A DNA stretch of 64,000 nt from Symbiodinium natans (GCA_905221605.1 CAJNDS010000074.1:120808-184807); one strand, 5' to 3'; positions 49,276 through 59,943 are shown, counted from the first letter of the stretch. Notes: generated by a model not told the origin, from the letters alone. A program made the numbers and translations.

Positions 49276-49698
49276 CCCTAAGGGTCCATGTACCTATATA
49301 GTATATACCTGGGCCCTAAAGCTACTATATGGGAACCCCTTTAATCCCTTCCCCCTAATATAAAAGGCCCCCCCCCCCCCCCCCCCCCCCCCCGCAGTAT
49401 AAAGACCCCCCAAAACCCCCAAAGGGGTTTTAGTAATAGGGGGGTTTCTTACCATTTGTCCGAACAAAACAACCAGTCGTTCTAGCTTGCTGGCTCAGCC
49501 ATAGAGCAGGTTTCAAGTTTTAGGCCTAAACGAGTTTCAGGCTTCCCCGCCCCATAATTCTGTAGAGATATTAAAAGGGACGACTGCCGGACCGGGTTTT
49601 GGGGCCAGAGGGATTTTTATATTAGGGGGGTATTAATATTAGGGGGAACGGATTAAGGCCCAAATAGATACTATTTAGGTACATGGACCCATAGGGAA
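49276..49698. mobile_element. MITE-like element, GGGTCCATGTACC family, copy 2
   Basis: Left end CCCTAAGGGTCCATGTACC, right end the inverse of CCCTATGGGTCCATGTACC; each continues TATATAG or TAAATAG and GGGCCC/GGGCCTT. It contains C26 (49368-49393). 423 bp, non-coding. It starts 20 bp after the TGA of the previous island. Confidence 0.72.
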
Positions 49699-49701
49699 AG
49701 T

Positions 49702-49795
49702 TCGGAAAGGGACACGCGGCTGTGCTGGAGCTTGGCACGTCGGAAGGCGTACGCCGTCCGCGCGCTTTTGCCCCCGGAAGTGCTTACTGGACGAA
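49702..49795 (+). CDS. Exon-like island, unknown product
   Basis: The frame reads GHAAVLELGTSEGVRRPRAF then APGSAYWTKSKS, with C/G-rich third positions. It begins just after the MITE-like element, at CGGAAAG|G. Confidence 0.5.
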
Positions 49796-50029
49796 ATCCA
49801 AAAGCCAAAGCCCTAAACCCCAAACCCCAAACCCTAAACCCTAAACCCTAAACCCCCCAACCCTTAACCTAATCAGGCTTTGCTGGCTTGGGGCCCAGCC
49901 GTAAGCCCCAAGCCATGAAAAAACCTAAGGAAAGTACCCGAGGCCTTGATTTCTCGGGTTTAGGGTTTAGGGTTTAGGGTTTAGGGTTTAGGGTTTAGGG
50001 TTTAGGGTTTAGGGTTTAGGGTTTAGGGA

Positions 50030-50102
50030 TATGAGCGCTCCCCTGAATTCATCGGGGACATCATTGCAAACTCGGCGCTGAACACCTTTTGCAGTCCTGA
50101 GC
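50030..50102 (+). CDS. Exon-like island, unknown product
   Basis: The frame reads YERSPEFIGDIIANSALNTF then CSPE, bounded by a TTTAGGG array and CCCTAAA. Strongly protein-like. Confidence 0.55.
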
Positions 50103-50396
50103 CCAAACCCTAAACCCTGAGCGCCAAGCCCCTGAAAGCGCAAGCCCCTCAATCCGTAAAACACCGCACAGCCGAAAACTCCAAAACCCAAAAACCTGAA
50201 CCCCCCAAACCTGTAAACCCAAAACCCCGTAATCCCCAAACCCCAAATCCTAAACCCTAAACCCTAAACCCCTAAACCAAAACCCCCAAATCCGCAAACC
50301 ATACATCCTAAACCCTACACCCTAGACCCAAAACCCTAAACCCGAAACCCTTATCCCTAAACCCTAAACCCTAAACCCTTAACTGTACCCTGTCAG

Positions 50397-50456
50397 GAGG
50401 CGGCGGCCTCGTCAGCCCTGTCGGAGCCTGTCGAGGCGAGCGCCTTGTGTGGGTTG
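50397..50456 (+). CDS. Exon-like island, alanine-rich
   Basis: Acceptor CCTGTCAG|G. Reads EAAASSALSEPVEASALCG. The region 50457-50990 after it is a long G-rich stretch of TTTGGGG/TTTAGGG variants with no gene. Confidence 0.5.
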
Positions 50457-51069
50457 AGGCTTTGGGGTTTAGGGTTTAGGGTTTAGGGTTTAGGGGTTCG
50501 GGGTTTAGGGTTTGGGTTTTGGGGTTTTGGGTTTGGGGTTTAGGGGTTTAGGTTTAGAGTCGGGTTAGGGGTTTGGAGTTTGGGGTTCAGGGTTTGGGGT
50601 GTGGGGTTTGGGTTTTGTGGTTTGGGGTTTGGGGGTTTGGATTTTGGGGTTTAGGGTTTAGGGTTTGGGGTTTGGGGTTTAGGTTTTTAGGGTTTAGGAT
50701 TTGGGTTTTGGGGTTTAGGGTTTGGGGTGTTGGTGCTTAGGGTTTAGGGTTTGGGTTTTGGGGCTTGGGGTTTGGGGTTTAGGGTTTGTTGGGGTTCGGG
50801 GTTCGGGGGTTTAAGGTTTGGGTTTTGGGGTTTAGGGTTTAGAGGTTTGGGTTTTTGGGTTTAGGGTTTGGAGTTTAGGGGTTTGGGTTTAGAGTCGGCT
50901 TTTGGGTTCAGGGTTAAGGGTTTAGGTTTGGGGTTCGAGGTTTTGAATTCGTGTTTGGGGTTTTGAGTTTAGGAGTTTGGGGTTTGGGGGGTGTTGGGCT
51001 GTTGGGCTGTTGGGCTGTTGGAGTGTTGGGGTGTTGGGGCTTGGGGCGCACGGAGATTTTCATATTTTC

Positions 51070-51200
51070 TTCAAAGTCAACAACCACAAGCCACTATGAA
51101 ATCAATGACCCCAAGTCACAAAAGTACTGCGCCTGCCACGAAAAAGGCACTTGTAGCGGAGCCCTTCCTCCGGGTACCTGTCGTAGGCGCCGCGAAATAG
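51070..51200 (+). CDS. Exon-like island, cysteine-containing
   Basis: One plus frame reads STTTSHYEINDPKSQKYCAC then HEKGTCSGALPPGTCRRR. A second frame is open as well (MKSMTPSHKSTAPATKKALV), so the call is uncertain. Confidence 0.35.
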
Positions 51201-51361
51201 CCCTAAACCCTAAACCCTAAACCCCGAACCCTAAACCCCAAAGCCTCCTAGACCCTAAACCCTAAACCCTAAACCCTGAACCCTAAACCCTAAACCCGAA
51301 ACCCGAAACCCGAAACCCGAAACCCGAAACCCCATCCCCAAAGCCCCAAACCCCAGTGTAG

Positions 51362-51459
51362 GGATTGTGGGCTTAGAACGTCGAGTTGAGGATAACGAGT
51401 TGATGCATGCCCTTATCGGGCTTCCAAGGTCAGGCCAGTACATTGTGCAGAGGCCCTAG
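51362..51459 (+). CDS. Exon-like island, unknown product
   Basis: Acceptor CCCCAGTGTAG|G. Reads IVGLERRVEDNELMHALIGL then PRSGQYIVQRP and TAG. CCAAG|GTCAGG inside is a possible GT donor. Strongly protein-like. Confidence 0.55.
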
Positions 51460-51730
51460 GATTTAGGGTTTAGGGTTTAGGGTTTAGGGGCGGAGTTCGA
51501 AGTACCCTACCCTAAACCCTAAACCACAAACGTTACACCGCGCACCCCGACAACCTTGAAGCCATTCCTGCGCACCACCTTCAAGCAGCTCTTGAAACAC
51601 GATCTACTCTAAACCTTAAATCCTAAACTCTAACCCCTAAGCCTACCCTAAGCCCTAAACCCTCAATCTTAAACCCTGAACCTAGACTAGCCCAACCAAC
51701 CCCCTAACCTCCAATCGCTTGCGGATTTCA

Positions 51731-51817
51731 GAGCCCTGAGGCTGAGGCAGAAGAGTCCGAGGCAGAGGCAGAGTCAGAGGCAGAGGCAGAGGAGAACGAC
51801 AAGGCCCCGAAGTTTAG
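51731..51817 (+). CDS. Exon-like island, Glu/Ala repeats
   Basis: After TTTCAGAGC the frame reads PEAEAEESEAEAESEAEAEE then NDKAPK. GAGGCA codon repeats; probably disordered. It runs into a 9-bp array (GGGTTTAGA)n at 51820-51975. Confidence 0.5.
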
Positions 51818-51819
51818 GG

Positions 51820-51980
51820 TTTATAGGGGTTAGAGGGTTTAGAGGGTTTAGAGGGTTTAGAGGGTTTAGAGGGTTTAGAGGGTTTAGAAGGTTTAGAGGG
51901 TTTAGAGGGTTTACAGGGTTGAAAGGATTTATAGGGTTTATGGGGTTTAGAGGGTTTAGAGGGTTTAAAGGGTTCAGGGT
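51820..51980 (+). repeat. 9-bp telomere-like array (GGGTTTAGA)n
   Basis: About 16 units of GGGTTTAGA with minor variants. 51981-52390 after it has no clear gene. Confidence 0.9.
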
Positions 51981-52393
51981 TTAGGGTCTAAGTTTTTCGG
52001 GGTTTAGTGTTTACGGTTTAGGGGGTGTTGGGGTTTGGGGGCGGATAGGCAGTGATAAGTTGGGTCTGTAGGTGCTTCGGGTTCAAGGATTTATTGAAGG
52101 TTGCGCAGGGCATGTAGGGTTGTACGAATAACTTAAGGTTTATAGGGCTTGGAGGCTTGTGCCGAGGATAGAGGGTGTTAGGGTAGTGAGGGTTAGAGCG
52201 TTCAGGTTTGGGATATTGCGAGAGTAAAGGAGGGGGAGGTTGTTCTGAGGTTTGGAAGCGGGGGGGCCGGAGGGGGTGCTGGTGTAGAGCTCTTACCCCC
52301 ACACCTCCCAGGTCTCAACCCTAAGCCTAAACACCAAACCCGCAAACCCTCGAGCCTCAACCCTAAACCCGAAACCCTAAATCCCAAAGCCTC

Positions 52394-52475
52394 CTTCCCG
52401 GCCCAAGATCCCAACAAAAAGAAAGGAGCCCGAAAACGCGGCTGAGAAGCAAGGCAATTCCCAGGCTCTGTAGGG
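52394..52475 (+). CDS. Exon-like island, possible terminal exon
   Basis: The frame reads KIPTKRKEPENAAEKQGNSQ then AL and TAG, followed by a pure TTTAGGG array (52487-52566). A second open frame reads AQDPNKKKGARKRG. Confidence 0.45.
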
Positions 52476-52565
52476 TTTGTTTAGGGTTTAGGGTTTAGGG
52501 TTTAGGGTTTAGGGTTTAGGGTTTAGGGTTTAGGGTTTAGGGTTTAGGGTTTAGGGTTTAGGGTT

Positions 52566-52683
52566 TCGGGCCACCTCAGCCTGAAACCTTGCAACAGTGC
52601 CCAGATCTGGGCCCCAAATATGAAGGAGCTCAGAAGAAGGTACCATGATATAGGGAAGCCTCAGCCGCCTAGACTAAACCCCT
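52566..52683 (+). CDS. Exon-like island, unknown product
   Basis: The frame reads HLSLKPCNSAQIWAPNMKEL, RRRYHDIGKPQPPRLNP and TAG. Protein-like, directly after the TTTAGGG array. Confidence 0.55.
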
Positions 52684-52805
52684 AGGGGCCCCCGAACGCT
52701 AGACTCTGAACCTGCAAGGGTTTAGGGTTTAGGTTTAGGGTTTGGGGTTTAGGGTTTAGGGTTTAGTGTTTAGGGTTTAGGGTTTAGGGTTAAACCCCAA
52801 ACTCC

Positions 52806-52890
52806 GGCCGAGAGGTCCCAGCTGAGGGCCCCGACTCCCAGGAAGAAACGGCGGTGACAGAGGCGGCCAAGGGCCACACATGTCGCTCCC
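52806..52890 (+). CDS. Exon-like island, acidic
   Basis: The frame reads SGREVPAEGPDSQEETAVTE then AAKGHTCRS. High C/G third positions. Telomere-like repeats on both sides. Confidence 0.5.
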
Positions 52891-52973
52891 AAACCCTAAA
52901 CCCTAAACCCTAAACCCCAAACCCCAAACCCTAAACCCTAAACCCTAAACCCTAAACCCTGACTCCGGGGTTT

Positions 52974-53075
52974 GGGGCATTGAAGGTGTCCTAATGCCAT
53001 GCGCTCCAACCACCATTTTCCTGTGGTTGGGGTCCGGCTTAGCTGAAGCGCCCGCCCACCCAACTTAAGACCTTC
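52974..53075 (+). CDS. Exon-like island, unknown product
   Basis: The frame reads GIEGVLMPCAPTTIFLWLGS then GLAEAPAHPT and TAA. Hydrophobic middle; not recognised. Confidence 0.4.
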
Positions 53076-53147
53076 AGGGTTTAGGGTTGAGGGTTTAGGG
53101 TTTAGGGTTTACGGTTTAGGGTTTAGGGTTTAGGGTTCGCCGAAGGC

Positions 53148-53240
53148 TTTTCACGGGGTGTTGCATGGCTTTAAAGGCCAACATTGACCCCCGAAGGCCA
53201 AACATTGCCTTGGGCACGGCGTCGGGGGCAGTGGCGGTTT
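53148..53240 (+). CDS. Exon-like island, unknown product
   Basis: The frame reads MALKANIDPRRPNIALGTAS then GAVAV before TTTAGGG. Weak. Confidence 0.3.
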
Positions 53241-53401
53241 AGGGTTTAGGGTTTAGGGTTTAAGGTTTGGGGTTTAGGGTTTAAGGTGTGGGGTTTAGGG
53301 TTAAGGGTTTAAGGTTTGGGAGGTCGGGGGTAATTCTGCTGGTCGTAGGAAGGTTCTGATGCACAATACACAAGCCCGAGACCCTAAAACACGCCTCTGG
53401 T

Positions 53402-53537
53402 ATGTATTCCCAAGAGTTGCCGTTTAGCTCCCCTATAGGCATGGGACAAGTAAGGCCGAATGCAAACCCTCAGCCCGGAAGCCACGAAGACCATCTCATG
53501 AACCTAAGGCCAGGACATATCTTCTTGAAGCTTTCCA
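53402..53537 (+). CDS. Exon-like island, interrupted by a MITE-like element
   Basis: The frame reads MYSQELPFSSPIGMGQVRPN, ANPQPGSHEDHLMNLRPGHI, FLKLSK and then enters the MITE-like element at 53538. Not recognised. Confidence 0.45.
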
Positions 53538-53694
53538 AGATGCACAGTAGTGCCCTTATTCCTTTCTCTGTTTTTTACTTTCTGTGGGGGGTGGGGGGGT
53601 GGGGGGGTGGGGTGGGGTTAGGTTCCCTTCATCAAAACACTTTAAGCAAACAAAGGGGGCGCCCCTTTGTCAGTCGTAGGTCACTGGGCAACCT
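53538..53694. mobile_element. MITE-like element, CCCAGT family
   Basis: Left end AGATGCACAGTAGTGCCC, right end the inverse of AGGTTGCCCAGTGACC, with the core words CCTTATTCC, a G-rich run, GTTCCCTT and GGGGGCGCCC. Confidence 0.6.
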
Positions 53695-53759
53695 AGGCTT
53701 AGAAGCCCCAATTTATCTGCCCTTTAGGGTTTAGGCTTTAGGCTTTAGGCTTTAGGGTT

Positions 53760-54745
53760 AAGGGTTTAGGGGCCTCGCCACGCCCCAGCTTGACAGGACG
53801 ACGCCAATGAGAACGAGCTGCTTCCTTAGATTGATAAAGCTGGGTTGTGCTTTTGGGATATTGTTAAATTTCCCTTCTTCCCTTATAAGGTAACCTAGTC
53901 ATAAATCATGTGCAAAGGGTTTAAAGAACAACTCAGAAAGCTGAGCCGGTGGTGTTTGTTGGGGTCTAGCTACTCGTTCCGAAATAGGAGTTGTGTACCT
54001 TATATCCCCCTAGAATGCTCTTGCAGGGTTTTTTTAAATATAGGGTTTCTATCCTCACTAAGGGTCCCCTATGTTAAATTACTCGTTTTAGGGCTAATAT
54101 AGGGAGAGCCTATCCTCATTCCCAACGAAGAGCCAGAAAGTCTCGGGATTAGGTTTGTGCAGTTTGTAGTCCTGCACAGTCAACATACCCTAAACCCTAA
54201 ACCCTAAACCCTAAGCCCTAAACCCTAAACCATAAGCTAAACGGGGGTTGGGAGTTTTCATGTTTAGGGGGGTGGGCTTCATAGTCCAGCAAGGAGCACG
54301 TCACCGTTTTTGGCCGACAACATCCCTTACTTGGTTCAGGGATTCAAGATTCCTTGACATGTCACAGGGACCCAACTATGAATTTCAGGAAGTTTCCTAA
54401 ACCCGAAACCCGAAACCCTAAACCCCTAAACCCTAAACCCCTAAACCCTAAACCCTCTCAGCAGGGAGCGGGCGTGGTCTGAGAGGTTGGGTTGTAGCTC
54501 CAGAAGGCAGCGGCGCATACATGGGGCGCTCTGGGGGGATGGGCCCTGGGGGGGCTAAATCAGCCCGAGAATTAGGGTCCTGAGAAGAGAGAACGAGAGA
54601 ACGAGAGAAAGAGAGAAAGAGAGAAAGAGAGAAAGAGAGAAAGAGAGAAATAGAGCCTGCAAACAACAGAGGCGCCCTTTGTTAGAGCAAACCCACCCCC
54701 GGCTGTATGGCTTTGGACCCTAAACCCTAAGCCCTAAACCCTAAA
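53760..54745. other. Mostly unassigned; GA-rich microsatellite
   Basis: 53798-53830 may be a small terminal exon (DDANENELLP after TTGACAG). 54298-54400 is open in several frames. 54590-54653 is (GAGAAA/GAGAAC)n. CCCTAAA units at 54185-54230 and 54405-54450. Confidence 0.45.
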
Positions 54746-54764
54746 CCCTAAAGGCTGCGGGTGC

Positions 54765-54840
54765 TTCGGTGCAACTCGCCCAGGTGGCAGGTCGTCACGA
54801 AGGTCAAGGAGAAGAAGCCGGCTACTGGATTTCATCTGAC
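54765..54840 (+). CDS. Exon-like island, lysine-rich
   Basis: The frame reads RCNSPRWQVVTKVKEKKPAT then GFHLTP. CGCCCAG|G is a possible acceptor. Another frame is open too. 54870-55385 holds TTGAGGG and TTTAGGG arrays and a weak minus frame (55122-55307). Confidence 0.4.
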
Positions 54841-55388
54841 CCCAATTTGGGGGTTTACGATATCAACGGTTTAGGGTTGAGGGTTGAGGGTTGAGGGTCG
54901 AGGGTTGAGGGTTTAGGGTTTAAGGGTACCTTATTGGGGGGTCCATATTATGAGGGAATCCTACTAATATTGGGGTCTGTATGAGGGGTCCCTTATTTTC
55001 GTAAACCCCACTTTTGGTGCAGTAGAGCTTTGTGGCCATGGTGGGTCATAGGGGCATGTGTTTTTGGCGAGGCTTAACTCTAGGGTTTAGGGTTTAGGGT
55101 TTAGGGTTTAGGGTTTAGGGTTTAGGGTTTAGCTTGTTTTGTTGAGGGTTTTTGTGCTCCCCGCGCCCTGAGCCCCCTTGCTATTCCAAGGGTTCCATAC
55201 CGGCTCATGGTGGGAAAGCGGGAAATATGCAAGCAAGTTACACGTACAAGGCCTAAGGCCCAGAATCCTCCAACCCCTAAACTACTGAGCCTACGTATAC
55301 CATACAACCCTAAACCCTAAGCTATAAGCCTCATCAACTATCCCGACATAGGAAGCCTGGTGCCCTTGAATCAACCCCGCAAAGCACC

Positions 55389-55609
55389 TAGGATGCCCCG
55401 TAGTACCCTTATTCCTTTTTTTTTTTTTTTTTTTTTGGAGGGGGGGGGGGGGGTTTAGGTTCCCTTGTAAACCCCTTTTAAGCAAAAAAGGGGGCACCCT
55501 TTTGAAGCACCCTTATTCCCTTTTTTGGGGGGGTTTCGGTTCCCTTATAAACCCCCTTTTAAGGCAAAAAAGGGGGCACCCTGTTTAAGCTTAGGCTACT
55601 GGGCAGCCT
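55389..55609. mobile_element. MITE-like element, CCCAGT family, core duplicated
   Basis: Left AGGATGCCCCGTAGTACCC, right the inverse of AGGCTGCCCAGTAGCC. The core occurs twice in tandem, at 55405-55500 and 55505-55583. T and G homopolymer runs lie inside. Confidence 0.7.
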
Positions 55610-55673
55610 AGTCACCTACATCAAGAGGAGCATATCAAGCCCTTCAAGCCCTCAACTCGGGCCGAAAAGCCCA

Positions 55674-56430
55674 GGGTTTAGGGTTTAGGGTTTAGGGTTT
55701 AGGGTTTAGGGTTTAGGGATCCTATTTAAGCATTTCTTCAATATTCCAGGAATAAGCAGCCCTGAGCCCTCAACTGACGAGCAAACATCTCGCTTGCATC
55801 AACGGCCCGGAACCCAAAAGCCCGAAAGCACGAAGCCCTAAACCCCCAGGAGTTGGGCAATTATAAGCCCCAAACCCGCCCCCCCCCTCCCCCCCCCCAT
55901 GGCCCCTAGACCCTACACCCCGAACCTCAAGCCCAAACCCCAACCACAAGCCCCAAACCCTAAACCCTAAAACCCTAAACCCCTAAACCCCTAAAACCCT
56001 AAACCCTAAAACCCTAAACCCCAAAACCCCTAAAACCTTAAACCCCTAAACCCCCCCTCTCCCCCCCCCCCCCCCCTAAACCCTAAACCCTAAACCCTAA
56101 ACCCTAAACCCTAAACCCTAAAGGCCTGTGCCCAGGCTCCCCGGCCGGATATGCCTCCATCTCCGCAGTGGGAGCGGCCGCAGGCCCAGGGTTTAGGGTT
56201 TAGGGTTTAGGGTTTAGGGTTTAGGGTTTAGGGTTCAGGGTTCAGGGTTCAGGGTTCAGGGTTCAGGGTTTAGGGTTCTTCCGAAGCTTTCGGCGCGGGG
56301 TTTTGGGCTATTTTTCAAGTTTGGGGTTTGGGTTGTGGGGTTGAGGGGTTTAGGATCTAGTTTTTCGGGGCTTCGGGCATAGGGTTCAGGTTTTTGGTTT
56401 TGGGGTGTAGGGCCTGTAGGGTTTAGGACA
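55674..56430. repeat. Telomere-like arrays and C-runs, one small exon-like island
   Basis: TTTAGGG at 55674-55717 and 56190-56275, CCCTAAA at 55955-56125, C-runs near 56058 and 55878. 56132-56190 reads QAPRPDMPPSPQWERPQAQ and may be an exon. Confidence 0.7.
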
Positions 56431-56693
56431 CGCTGGACGCAGAAGCTGCTACACTATTCCGACCAAAGCCCACACCCGCAATGTCCAAGCCCCCTCTGAT
56501 TCCCATTTCCTTCCCAATGCCCTCTCACACGGATGCGCGTGTAGAAACTTGGGGTAACATTTTGCATGCTTAGAGGTCTTAGCTGCTTCGATACGCGCGT
56601 GCCGGCGTTCCGTACGCGCGTGCTGGAAACTTGCGTCTCCAGCACGCACGTGCTGAAATCAAGAGCAATTCTGCACGGAAAGGGAACGTCCCC

Positions 56694-57030
56694 ATGCGTT
56701 TTCAGGCCCTCTAAGAACGCACAGGAACATGGCCAACTATAACTGTGGGAGCGAGCCCCTAAAGCCTAAACTCACTCACAAGACCCTAAATCTGATGAAG
56801 AGGCTCCAGGTGCTTCCCTGAATCCTAAACCCGAAAGCTCACGTGCGTTTTCCAGGCCTCCAGAAGCGCACAGAGCCTTTTTGGACGGAGCTTAAGGGTC
56901 ATTGGAGGGAAACGGAGGGGAGGGGAGGGGAACGGGAGGGGAAGGAGCGAACTGTGGGAGAGAGCCCCTAAACCCTAAACTCGAAACACAAGTACCAGTG
57001 CGTTTTACCACCTCCTAGAAACGCACACGA
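56694..57030 (+). repeat. Three hairpin-bearing repeats, about 150 bp apart
   Basis: GTGCGTTTT...GAA(A/G)CGCAC stem-loops at 56694, 56843 and 56998, the last with a perfect 8-bp stem (GTGCGTTT / AAACGCAC). The first two are followed by GAACTGTGGGAG- or TAACTGTGGGAG-type text and CGAGCCCCTAAA. 56440-56690 before it has several ACGCGCGTG palindromes and no clear gene. Confidence 0.6.
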
Positions 57031-57840
57031 GCGCCGCGTCGCTTTATATGGACCTGGAACAGGCTGCGTGCCGAGGGGGGTCAGCGGCCACGTGCCGGAC
57101 CGCGTCCCGAGACGCGCGTGCCGCGTGTCGTGCCGAACGGTTGCTAAGTTAGAGGTACTTAAACTCAACAAGGAATAGAAGCTTGAACCTTTAATACTAT
57201 CCCAACCATGAACTAGGACACATGTGCAGCGTGCATATGTGTATGTATAGATACAGTCTCTATATGCATGCAGTCATGCCTACATCTACAGAAGTAACAT
57301 CGGGGTCGGAATAATTTCGAATCGTATTCCCTTATGGCCCCTACACACACCGAGACAGACATGCATGGTGGGCACTGTTCGCCGCCTGAGGGGCGAGGGG
57401 GGGCGTGTAGGCCCGATTCCCTAAACATCCCCAGCCGGCACCCCTCTTGGAAATTCAGTATTGAAACTTTCCTTCTCCATGTGCTGCACTCTGACTCCCT
57501 AAGACCGGCAAAAGAAGCCCTGTCCCCAAATCCCTGAACCCCAAAGATCCCTTGAAACCCCGAAACCCTCAAAACCCTCATGACCTCCAAACCCGAAACG
57601 CCAGTAAGTCCCGAAACAGGAGCTAGAGATAGAGCTTCAGAGTCAAGAGTGAACAGATGCACGGGAAAGCCTGGATGTTGGGGTCTTTAGGGCAGTTTCT
57701 AGACCAGATTGAATGTGTCCGTGAAAGGGCGGTTATAATATTATGGGTGATCCTGTGAAGTGAGATGGAAACCAGAGAGTGAGTCACCCAGTTGTTGCAC
57801 TTCATTCATAACATTATTACTGCGGCCCCAAACCCTCAAC
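57031..57840. other. Unassigned unique DNA
   Basis: A 149-codon minus frame (57213-57662) and its plus partners were examined. None is clearly protein-like. 57300-57345 carries the dispersed phrase GGGTCGGAATAATTTCGAAT. Confidence 0.4.
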
Positions 57841-58020
57841 CCTACCCTAAACCCTAGACCCTATGAAGCCTATAAAGCCTATAAAGCCTATAAACCCTAT
57901 AAACCCTATAAACCCTATAAACCCTATAAGCCCCATAAACCCTATAAACCCTATAAACCCTACAAACCCTACAAACCCTATAAACCCTATAAACCCTATA
58001 AACCCTATTAACCCTAAACC
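57840..58020 (+). repeat. 9-bp telomere-like array (AAACCCTAT)n
   Basis: About 17 units of AAACCCTAT, AAGCCTATA and AAACCCTAC. Its translations (NPINPI, KPYKPY) are repeat artefacts. Confidence 0.93.
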
Positions 58021-58117
58021 CCTCTTTCGTAGAATGCCAGGTTGCGGAGACTCCCTGGCCTCGGCGTGCATTTGCCCCTCGGCTCCCTAGGCTTTAAACG
58101 CAAGGGGGGGTTCGGAA

Positions 58118-58430
58118 AATTAGGGTTTAGGGTTTAGGGTTTAGGGGTTCAGGGTTTAGGGTTTAGGGGTTAGGGGTCAGGGGTTAGGGTTTAGGGTTTA
58201 GGGTTTAGGGTTTAGGGTCAGGGTTTTGGGTTTTGGGTTTTGGGTTTTGGGTTTGGGGTTTGGGGTTTTGGGTTTAGGGTTTAGGGGTTTAGGGTTTAGG
58301 GGTTAGGGGTTTAGGGTTAAGGGTTTAGGGTTTAGGGTTTAGGGTTTAGGGTTTAGGGTTTAGGGTCAGTGTTTAGGGTTTATGGTTTGGCGCTCAGGGT
58401 TTTGGGGTTTAGGGTTTGGGGGATGGGAGG
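58118..58430 (+). repeat. TTTAGGG/TTTTGGG array
   Basis: Mixed heptamers and octamers with TTTTGGG block at 58225-58270. No coding. Confidence 0.85.
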
Positions 58431-58445
58431 CATTCTACGGGCTTG

Positions 58446-58537
58446 CGGGCCCAGTGGCACCTCTTTACCCCTATTTTGGTTTTGGGTTCCCTTACCAAAG
58501 GACGGGCACCCTGACCATAATATGGTTACTAGGCTCT
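58446..58537. mobile_element. MITE-like element, CCCAGT family
   Basis: Starts GGGCCCAGTGGCACC, ends ATAATATGGTTACTAGGCTC, with GTTCCCTTACC and GGGCACCC in the core. Shortest member. Confidence 0.5.
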
Positions 58538-58870
58538 AAAAAGGTGTTTGTGGTGCTGCAATAGACACCCCAAACCGTATTCAAATTGTTAAGGCCTCCG
58601 AAATTACGCCCCTTCTTCCGTGTTTGGGATTGGCAGGTTCAGGTTTTTGGGTCCTTTATCGACTCGAAGAGGTAAACAAAGAGCACTATTTTCTCTTCCC
58701 AGGCCGCCCCGGGATCGAAGAGGTTGCTCAGAATCAGCCAAGCTACTACGCAGAGAGGGTTTAGGGATTTCGGTCTAAACCCGGAGCCTCAAAGAAGGCC
58801 CTAAACCCGAACCCCGGAGAAGACAAAAACAAACAAATTAAACCCTAAACCCACAACCCTAAATTGGCAC

Positions 58871-58937
58871 GTTGCAGGAAGCTTCCGAGGAAGCCCCGAG
58901 AAAGGAGGAAGACAGCGATCAGGCAACTTATCCCTAA
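58871..58937 (+). CDS. Exon-like island, acidic
   Basis: Acceptor CACGTTGCAG|G. Reads EASEEAPRKEEDSDQATYP and TAA. GATCAG|GCAACT would be a GC donor. Confidence 0.5.
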
Positions 58938-59217
58938 ACCCCACACCCTAAGTTCAGCCCTTCATGCTTCTAGGGCTTTTGGGGGCTTTAGGCTCCTTCA
59001 CTCTGAAGTATGGGCCTTTGGGTCGAGTAGGGTATACAGGAGGTATATAATACCGGGTCCCCTTTCTGAGGGCCCAAGTTAGTGGAGACCATGTAACTAC
59101 GCAAAGACACAGGGCTGCCGTTTTGGGATTTCCGGTTTGGGGGTTTGGAGTTTTGGGGTCTGGGGGAATGGTGAAGCCTGCTATCTTCTCAGTCCACAAA
59201 GCCCTAAACCTGTAGGT

Positions 59218-59302
59218 ACAGTGCAAGTTCACCCAACGCCACATGGAGATCTTTGCCCAACAGCCCACTTCAGGCCATGGGTTTGTGGAAGCCCCTCAGC
59301 AC
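59218..59302 (+). CDS. Exon-like island, unknown product
   Basis: Acceptor AACCTGTAG|G. Reads VQCKFTQRHMEIFAQQPTSG then HGFVEAPQHPK. Protein-like. A pure CCCTAAA array (59300-59377) follows. Confidence 0.5.
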
Positions 59303-59402
59303 CCTAAACCCTAAACCCTAAACCCTAAACCCTAAACCCTAAACCCTAAACCCTAAACCCTAAACCCTAAACCCTAAACCTTTGTCCCGCGTTGGCGCCA
59401 GA

Positions 59403-59457
59403 TACCGACAAACTTGGAGGAGCTGTCTACGCAGGACCTCGTCGCTTCCGCCTCAGG
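59403..59457 (+). CDS. Exon-like island, unknown product
   Basis: GTCCCGCGTTGGCGCCAG is a good acceptor. Reads IPTNLEELSTQDLVASASG up to TTTGGGG repeats. Confidence 0.5.
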
Positions 59458-59530
59458 GTTTGGGGTTTCGGGTTTAGGGTTTAGGGTTTAGGGTTTAGGG
59501 TTTTAGGGTTAGGCCGGGGAGGGGCGGCAC

Positions 59531-59690
59531 ATGGTTCTCAAGTCCGAGCATTCGCTAGTCAAGCAGCTTGTCAAGCGTTGGAATAAAAACCCACCCACCC
59601 AAGAAACCCATAACATTGAGAAAATACAAAGTTCACTCAATACATTCCCAGTAGGCTTAAAGCTCAAGGTCCAGTTGGCCCAAAACGCGA
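59531..59690 (+). CDS. Exon-like island beside a 34-bp direct repeat
   Basis: The frame reads MVLKSEHSLVKQLVKRWNKN then PPTQETHNIEKIQSSLNTFP. Its first bases lie in a 34-bp repeat (59502-59535) that recurs at 61157-61190. The end is unclear because CAGTTGGCCCAAAAC is duplicated at 59672 and 59761. Confidence 0.4.
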
Positions 59691-59734
59691 AATCTAACTC
59701 TCAAACTTCCTCACATGATGGATGGGAATAGGGA

Positions 59735-59917
59735 GGGTTGGGAAGAGGGGTGGGGGGGTCCAGTTGGCCCAAAACCCGAAATCGGGAAGGGGGGGGGGTG
59801 GGGGTGTGGTGGGAAGGGTGGGGGGGGGGGGGGTGGGGGGGGGGGGGGGGGGGGGGTGGGGGGGGGGTGGTGGGGGGCCGTGGGGGGGGTGGGGGCGGGT
59901 GGGGGGGGGGGGGGGGG
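59735..59917 (+). repeat. G-rich tract (G runs with T and C interruptions)
   Basis: About 180 bp of GGGGGG runs separated by single T, A or C. It lies just before the minisatellite. All frames here are Gly/Pro artefacts. Confidence 0.9.
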
Positions 59918-59943
59918 AACCCACCAGAAGAAAACAAAAAAAT

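Noticed and set aside
57213-57662. 149-codon minus frame
   Set aside because: Composition is uneven and includes a CA-repeat translation (IHTHMHAAHVS). No protein-like core.
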